DNA of 64,000 nucleotides from Streptomyces sp. NBC_01255 (GTDB lineage: Bacteria; Actinomycetota; Actinomycetes; Streptomycetales; Streptomycetaceae). The notes beneath the pieces were generated by a model, which made no database searches, was not told the DNA's origin, and saw only the letters and a list, made by a program, of their open reading frames with translations. Within the stretch, counting starts at the first letter, position 1. The number at the start of each line of letters is the position of its first letter. The stretch spans positions 6,634,001 to 6,698,000 of the forward strand of contig NZ_CP108474.1 in NCBI RefSeq assembly GCF_036226445.1. The letters run 5' to 3'. The translations under genes and the position numbers were made by a program. Positions 60,481 to 64,000 of the stretch are shown here, one piece after another.

Positions 60481-63276
60481 TCACCAGGCCAGGTCCTCCA
60501 GCGCGTCCAGGTCCGGCACCACCGCCGCCGCCAGCGGCTCCGCGTCCGCGTCGACCACCCGCAGCTCGGCCCAGATCGTCTTGCCGCGCCGGCCGTACCG
60601 CGTGCCCCAGCGCTCCGCGTACTGCGCCACCAGGTACAGCCCGCGCCCGCCCTCGTCGGTCGTCGTCGCGTGCCGCAGGTGCGGGGACGTGCTGCTGCCG
60701 TCCGAGACCTCGCAGATCAGCGTGCGGTCGTGGAGCAGCCGCACCCGGACCGGATCGGCGCCGTACCGCACCGCGTTCGTGATCAGCTCGCTGAGGATCA
60801 GCTCCGCCGTGAACGCGAGCCCGTCGAGCCCCCACTCCGACAGCTTCGCCGCCGCCGCGTTCCGTACGGGCGAGACCGCCGACGGGTCCCGCGTCACCTC
60901 CCACTCCGCGATCCGCTCCCGGTCGAGCAGCCGGGTCCGCGCGACGAGCAGGGCGATGTCGTCGCGCGGCGAGGGCGACAGCAGCGTCGCCAGGACGTCC
61001 GCGCAGGTCTGCTCCGGGGTCCGGTCCGGGCGCGCGAGCGTGGATCCCAGCAGCGCGAGACCCGTGTCCAGATCCCGCCCCCGGTCCTCCAGGAGCCCGT
61101 CCGTGAAGAGCACCAGCTTGCTCCCCTCCGGCAGCCACAGCTCCGCCGTCTCGAACGGCACGTCGCCCAGTCCGAGTCCGAGCGGCAGCCCCGGTGCCAG
61201 CTCCGGGAACGTGACCTGCCCGTCCAGGCCCACGAGCGCCGGACCGGGATGCCCCGCGCTCGCCACCGTGCACCGCCCGGACGCCGGGTCGTAGATCGCG
61301 TACAGGCAGGTCGCACCCGTGATGCCCTCGTCCCGCCGCCGCCCCTCGGCGTCCGGGCCCTCCATCTCGCGGTGGTCGATCCGGGCCGTCAGCTCGTCGA
61401 GATGGCCCAGGAGCTCGTCCGGCGGCACGTCGAGCGTCGAGAAGTTGTGCACGGCCGTCCGCAGCCGCCCCATCGTGGCCGCCGCGTGCAGCCCGTGCCC
61501 CACGACGTCCCCCACCACCAGCGCCACCCGGGCCCCCGGCAGCGGGATCACGTCGAACCAGTCGCCGCCCACCCCCGCCTTCGCCGGGAGGTAGCGGTAC
61601 GCCACCTCCACCGCGCTCTGCTCCGGCAGCGCCCTCGGCAGCAGGCTCCGCTGGAGCGTCACCGCCATCGCGTGCTCCCGCGTGAACCGGCGGGCGTTGT
61701 CGATCGCCACCGCCGCCCGCGCCGCCAGCTCCTCCGCGAACGACAGGTCCTCCTCCCCGAACGGCTCCGGGGTGTCCGCGCGCCAGAAGTTGGCCATCCC
61801 CAGGACCACCCCGCGGGCCAGCAGCGGCACCGTGAGCAGCGAGTGCATCCCGTACGCGAGGGCCTGCGCCGCCCCCTCCGGGTCCTGCTCCCGCCAGCCC
61901 TCCGCCGAGGCCAGCTCCGCCTGCGCCATCGCGTGGCCCGCCGCCAGGGCCGTCGCCATGGGAGTGCTGGACACGTCGAAGCGGATGGTGTCGCCGACCG
62001 GCTGGAGCGGCTGGTCCGGCCGCAGCCCGCTCAGCGCCGTCCGCCGCATCTCCGTCGTCGTCGCCGCGCCCTCCGGGGGCTCCTCCCCGCGCAGCACCGG
62101 TTCGAGGAGCTCCACCGTCGCGAAGTCCGCGAACCGCGGCACCGCAACCTCCGCCAGCTCCTCCGCGGTCCGTACGACCTCCAGCGTCGTCCCGATCCGC
62201 ACCCCCGCCTCGTACAGCAGCTGGAGCCGGCCCCGGGCCACCGCCGCCCGGCCGGTCACGGCGGCCAGCTCGGTGGTGTCCCGCATCGTCATCACGCTGC
62301 CGGACTCGGCGTTGTCGGGGAGCGTGGGGCGCACGCTCACCGCGAGCAGTCGGTCGCCCGCCCGGTGCACCTCGTCCGTGGCCGCCCGCCCCGACGTGAG
62401 GAGTTCGACCGTACGGGGATCGAGGCCGAGCTCCGAGACGTGCCGCCGCTCCGCCTCCGCCGACAGACCGAGCAGCCGGCGCGCCTCGTCGTTGGCGAGC
62501 AGCAGCCGGTGGTCGGGGCCCACGATCAGGACCCCTTCGCGCACGGCGTGCAGGACCGCCTCGTGGTGCTCCTTCATCCGGGTCATCTCGGCGGGCCCGA
62601 GGCCGTGCGTCTGCCGCCGCAGCCGTCGGCTCACGAGAGCCGCCCCGCCCACGGCGAGGACCAGCGCGCCCGTCCCCGCGGCCGCGAGCACAAGCAGCCG
62701 GCCTTCCACGGACTGCGCGATGTTCTCCACCTCGATGCCGCTGCTGACCAGGCCCACGATCCTGCCCTGGTCGTCCACCACGGGGACCACGGCCCGTACC
62801 GCGTCGTTCGGCGCGCCGCGGAAGACCTCGGTGAAGGAGTTGCCGTCCACCGCCGCGCGCGAGAGGTCCCCGGTCGCCTTGGTGCCGATGAGGGAGGTGT
62901 CCGAGTCCGTGTACCGCACCCCGTCGGGGCTCAGGACCGCGACGAAGTCGATCCTCGTGGCCAGCCGGATCTCCTCCGCCCTCTTCTGGAGCTCCGCCGT
63001 CGGATCGGGCGAGGTCAGCGCGTCGGCGATGCCCGGGGCACGCGCGACGGACTCCGCGACCGCGAGGGACCGGATCCGGGCGTCCTGCTCGGTGTCCTGC
63101 CGTGCCTGCTGGAACGTGATGAACACCGCCGCCACGATCACGAGGAGGGCGATCAGGGCCTCCAGGGCGAAGACCTGGCCGGCGACGCTCCGCAGCCCCG
63201 TCCTGCCGTCCCGGGCCGTCTTGCCGTCCCGGGCCGTCTTGCCTTCCCGGCCTTCCCGGCCCGCCCGGGCGTTCAT
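60481..63276 (-). CDS. Membrane sensor phosphatase with PAS, GAF, SpoIIE and RsbW-like domains
   Basis: The 931-residue protein starts with a low-complexity GKTARDG repeat. A membrane helix (33-55), an extracellular Cache-like sensor (about 60-190), a second helix (about 195-215), PAS (230-340), GAF (345-520), a SpoIIE/PP2C phosphatase (530-770, GGDWFDVIPL and VVGDVVGHG metal motifs) and a HATPase anti-sigma kinase-like domain (about 795-915, ELITNAVRYG) follow. Such proteins act in partner-switching control of sigma factors. ATGA overlap with the upstream phosphatase gene. Confidence 0.9.
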   Translation of the reverse strand: MNARAGREGREGKTARDGKTARDGRTGLRSVAGQVFALEALIALLVIVAAVFITFQQARQDTEQDARIRSLAVAESVARAPGIADALTSPDPTAELQKRAEEIRLATRIDFVAVLSPDGVRYTDSDTSLIGTKATGDLSRAAVDGNSFTEVFRGAPNDAVRAVVPVVDDQGRIVGLVSSGIEVENIAQSVEGRLLVLAAAGTGALVLAVGGAALVSRRLRRQTHGLGPAEMTRMKEHHEAVLHAVREGVLIVGPDHRLLLANDEARRLLGLSAEAERRHVSELGLDPRTVELLTSGRAATDEVHRAGDRLLAVSVRPTLPDNAESGSVMTMRDTTELAAVTGRAAVARGRLQLLYEAGVRIGTTLEVVRTAEELAEVAVPRFADFATVELLEPVLRGEEPPEGAATTTEMRRTALSGLRPDQPLQPVGDTIRFDVSSTPMATALAAGHAMAQAELASAEGWREQDPEGAAQALAYGMHSLLTVPLLARGVVLGMANFWRADTPEPFGEEDLSFAEELAARAAVAIDNARRFTREHAMAVTLQRSLLPRALPEQSAVEVAYRYLPAKAGVGGDWFDVIPLPGARVALVVGDVVGHGLHAAATMGRLRTAVHNFSTLDVPPDELLGHLDELTARIDHREMEGPDAEGRRRDEGITGATCLYAIYDPASGRCTVASAGHPGPALVGLDGQVTFPELAPGLPLGLGLGDVPFETAELWLPEGSKLVLFTDGLLEDRGRDLDTGLALLGSTLARPDRTPEQTCADVLATLLSPSPRDDIALLVARTRLLDRERIAEWEVTRDPSAVSPVRNAAAAKLSEWGLDGLAFTAELILSELITNAVRYGADPVRVRLLHDRTLICEVSDGSSTSPHLRHATTTDEGGRGLYLVAQYAERWGTRYGRRGKTIWAELRVVDADAEPLAAAVVPDLDALEDLAW
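63204..63239. repeat. 18-bp tandem repeat in the phosphatase N-terminus
   Basis: TGCCGTCCCGGGCCGTCT occurs twice (63204-63221, 63222-63239) with a third degenerate partial copy. It encodes the GKTARD repeat in the cytoplasmic tail just before the first membrane helix; being in multiples of three it can vary without frameshift. Confidence 0.75.
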
Positions 63277-64000
63277 CCCGTGCTCCGCGCGACGAGCAGC
63301 GCGACGTCGTCCTGGGCGCCCGGCCGTCGCAGCGCCTGGAGCAGCATGTCGCAGGTCTCCTCCAGGGGCCCGCGCGCCCCGTCGAGCAGGCCCACGAGCA
63401 CCGCGAGCCGGTCGTCGATCGCCTCGTCGCGCGTCTCGACGAGCCCGTCCGTGTAGAGCACGAGCACGTCTCCCGGGAGGAAGGGGACCCGGGCCGTCCG
63501 GAAGGTGACACCGCCCACCCCCAGCGGCAGCCCGGTCGAGAGCCGCACCAGCTCGGCCGGGCCGGCCGCCGGGATCCGCACGGGGGGCAGATGGCCCGCG
63601 TTCGAGATCCGGATCCGGCCCAGGCGCGGATCGTGCACGGCGAAGAGGCAGGTCGCGATGAAGTGCTCGAGGCCCGCCGTGATCCGGTCCAGGTGCCGCA
63701 GCACCTGCGCCGGCGACAGGTCGAGGTCCGCGAACGCGCAGGTGGCCGTCCGCAGCCGCCCCATCGTCGCCGCCGCGTCGATCCCGCTGCCCATCACGTC
63801 CCCGACGACGAGCGCCGTCTTGTCGTCGGGCAGGGCGATCACGTCGTACCAGTCACCGCCGACCTCGCTCGACGCCTGCGCCGGCTGGTAGCGGGCGGCG
63901 ATTTCCAGGCCCGCCCGCTCCGGAGGCTTGCCCGGCAGCAGACTGCGCTGGAGCGTCACCGCCGAGTTCCGCACGCTCTGGTACCAGCGGGCGTTGTCGA
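63273..64000 (-). CDS. SpoIIE/PP2C phosphatase, C-terminal part
   Basis: The gene enters from beyond the window end; 242 residues are visible. The start of the visible part, DNARWYQSVRNSAVTLQRSLL, is the usual junction between a GAF domain and a SpoIIE phosphatase, so an N-terminal sensor lies outside. GGDWYDVIALPDDK and VVGDVMGSGIDAA hold the metal-binding aspartates, and the end has AQDDVALLVAR. No kinase domain follows. It overlaps the 931-residue phosphatase gene by 4 nt. Confidence 0.9.
   Translation of the reverse strand, partial: DNARWYQSVRNSAVTLQRSLLPGKPPERAGLEIAARYQPAQASSEVGGDWYDVIALPDDKTALVVGDVMGSGIDAAATMGRLRTATCAFADLDLSPAQVLRHLDRITAGLEHFIATCLFAVHDPRLGRIRISNAGHLPPVRIPAAGPAELVRLSTGLPLGVGGVTFRTARVPFLPGDVLVLYTDGLVETRDEAIDDRLAVLVGLLDGARGPLEETCDMLLQALRRPGAQDDVALLVARSTG

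Noticed and set aside
60325..63511. Very long open frames on both strands over the SpoIIE gene
   Set aside because: Compositional shadows rich in Arg, Pro or Gly; the minus-strand frame with PAS, SpoIIE and HATPase motifs is the true gene.

Overview
The window reads as a stretch of core chromosome from a Streptomyces species. Base composition is very GC-rich with strong third-position GC bias, GTG and TTG starts are common, coding is dense with many 4-nt overlaps, and the gene order rapZ-yvcK-whiA, gap-pgk-tpiA-secG, pgi, pgl-opcA-zwf-tal-tkt, ctaB, ctaA, sufR-BDC-S-U-T and dapD is the one I recall from S. coelicolor and its relatives. I saw no rRNA, tRNA, CRISPR array, insertion sequence, prophage or origin.

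Layout. 1-2.4 kb: 3' end of rapZ, then yvcK and the sporulation regulator whiA. 2.5-5.5 kb: a secreted M14 zinc carboxypeptidase. 5.7-9.5 kb: lower glycolysis (gap, pgk, tpiA), secG and an RbpA-like RNA polymerase-binding protein. 9.6-13.7 kb: an amino-sugar module (RpiR-type regulator, GlcNAc-type kinase, SIS-domain protein) and an MFS exporter. 13.7-17.5 kb: pgi and two PH-domain membrane proteins. 17.5-24.1 kb, minus strand: pentose-phosphate operon tkt-tal-zwf-opcA-pgl. 24.4-31 kb: ctaB, a small unknown protein, an amidohydrolase-like protein with a damaged metal site, an orphan Imm49 immunity protein, ctaA and an ABC-2 transporter. 31-37.6 kb: the iron-sulfur assembly operon sufR-sufB-sufD-Rieske ferredoxin-sufC-sufS-sufU-sufT. 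37.6-42.1 kb: a membrane protein, an SMR efflux pump with its TetR regulator, and a second TetR regulator with a reductase/hydrolase fusion. 42.2-51.7 kb: dapD and mostly monocistronic accessory genes (small secreted protein, DapA-like lyase, SDR, GNAT, ABM protein, extracellular nuclease, PhoX-like protein). 51.8-53.6 kb: GntR regulator and ACC deaminase. 53.6-56.2 kb: TerD-like protein, a small unknown and an AraC regulator. 56.4-60.4 kb: a uronate/aldarate catabolic patch (uronate dehydrogenase, 5-dehydro-4-deoxyglucarate dehydratase, a putative TIM-barrel hydrolase, GntR regulator). 60.5-64 kb: two overlapping SpoIIE-type phosphatases, the second running off the window.

The most interesting material is regulatory. 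The sufR/ABC-transporter intergenic region carries a 19-bp near-perfect IdeR/DmdR-type iron box on a plausible promoter for the ABC transporter. Close by, a CAAC-N6-GTTG SufR-type operator lies over the -10 and start codon of an apparently leaderless sufR, so two iron-linked regulators may meet there. Other apparently leaderless genes with operators close to or over the start codon are the SMR pump (three repeats phased by 22 bp), a TetR gene (operator between -35 and -10) and the GntR gene before ACC deaminase. Other points worth attention are the amidohydrolase-like protein lacking two expected metal ligands, an immunity protein with no toxin nearby, and the unknown Cys-motif protein coupled to kdgD. 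I did not find a clearly new defence or biosynthetic system.
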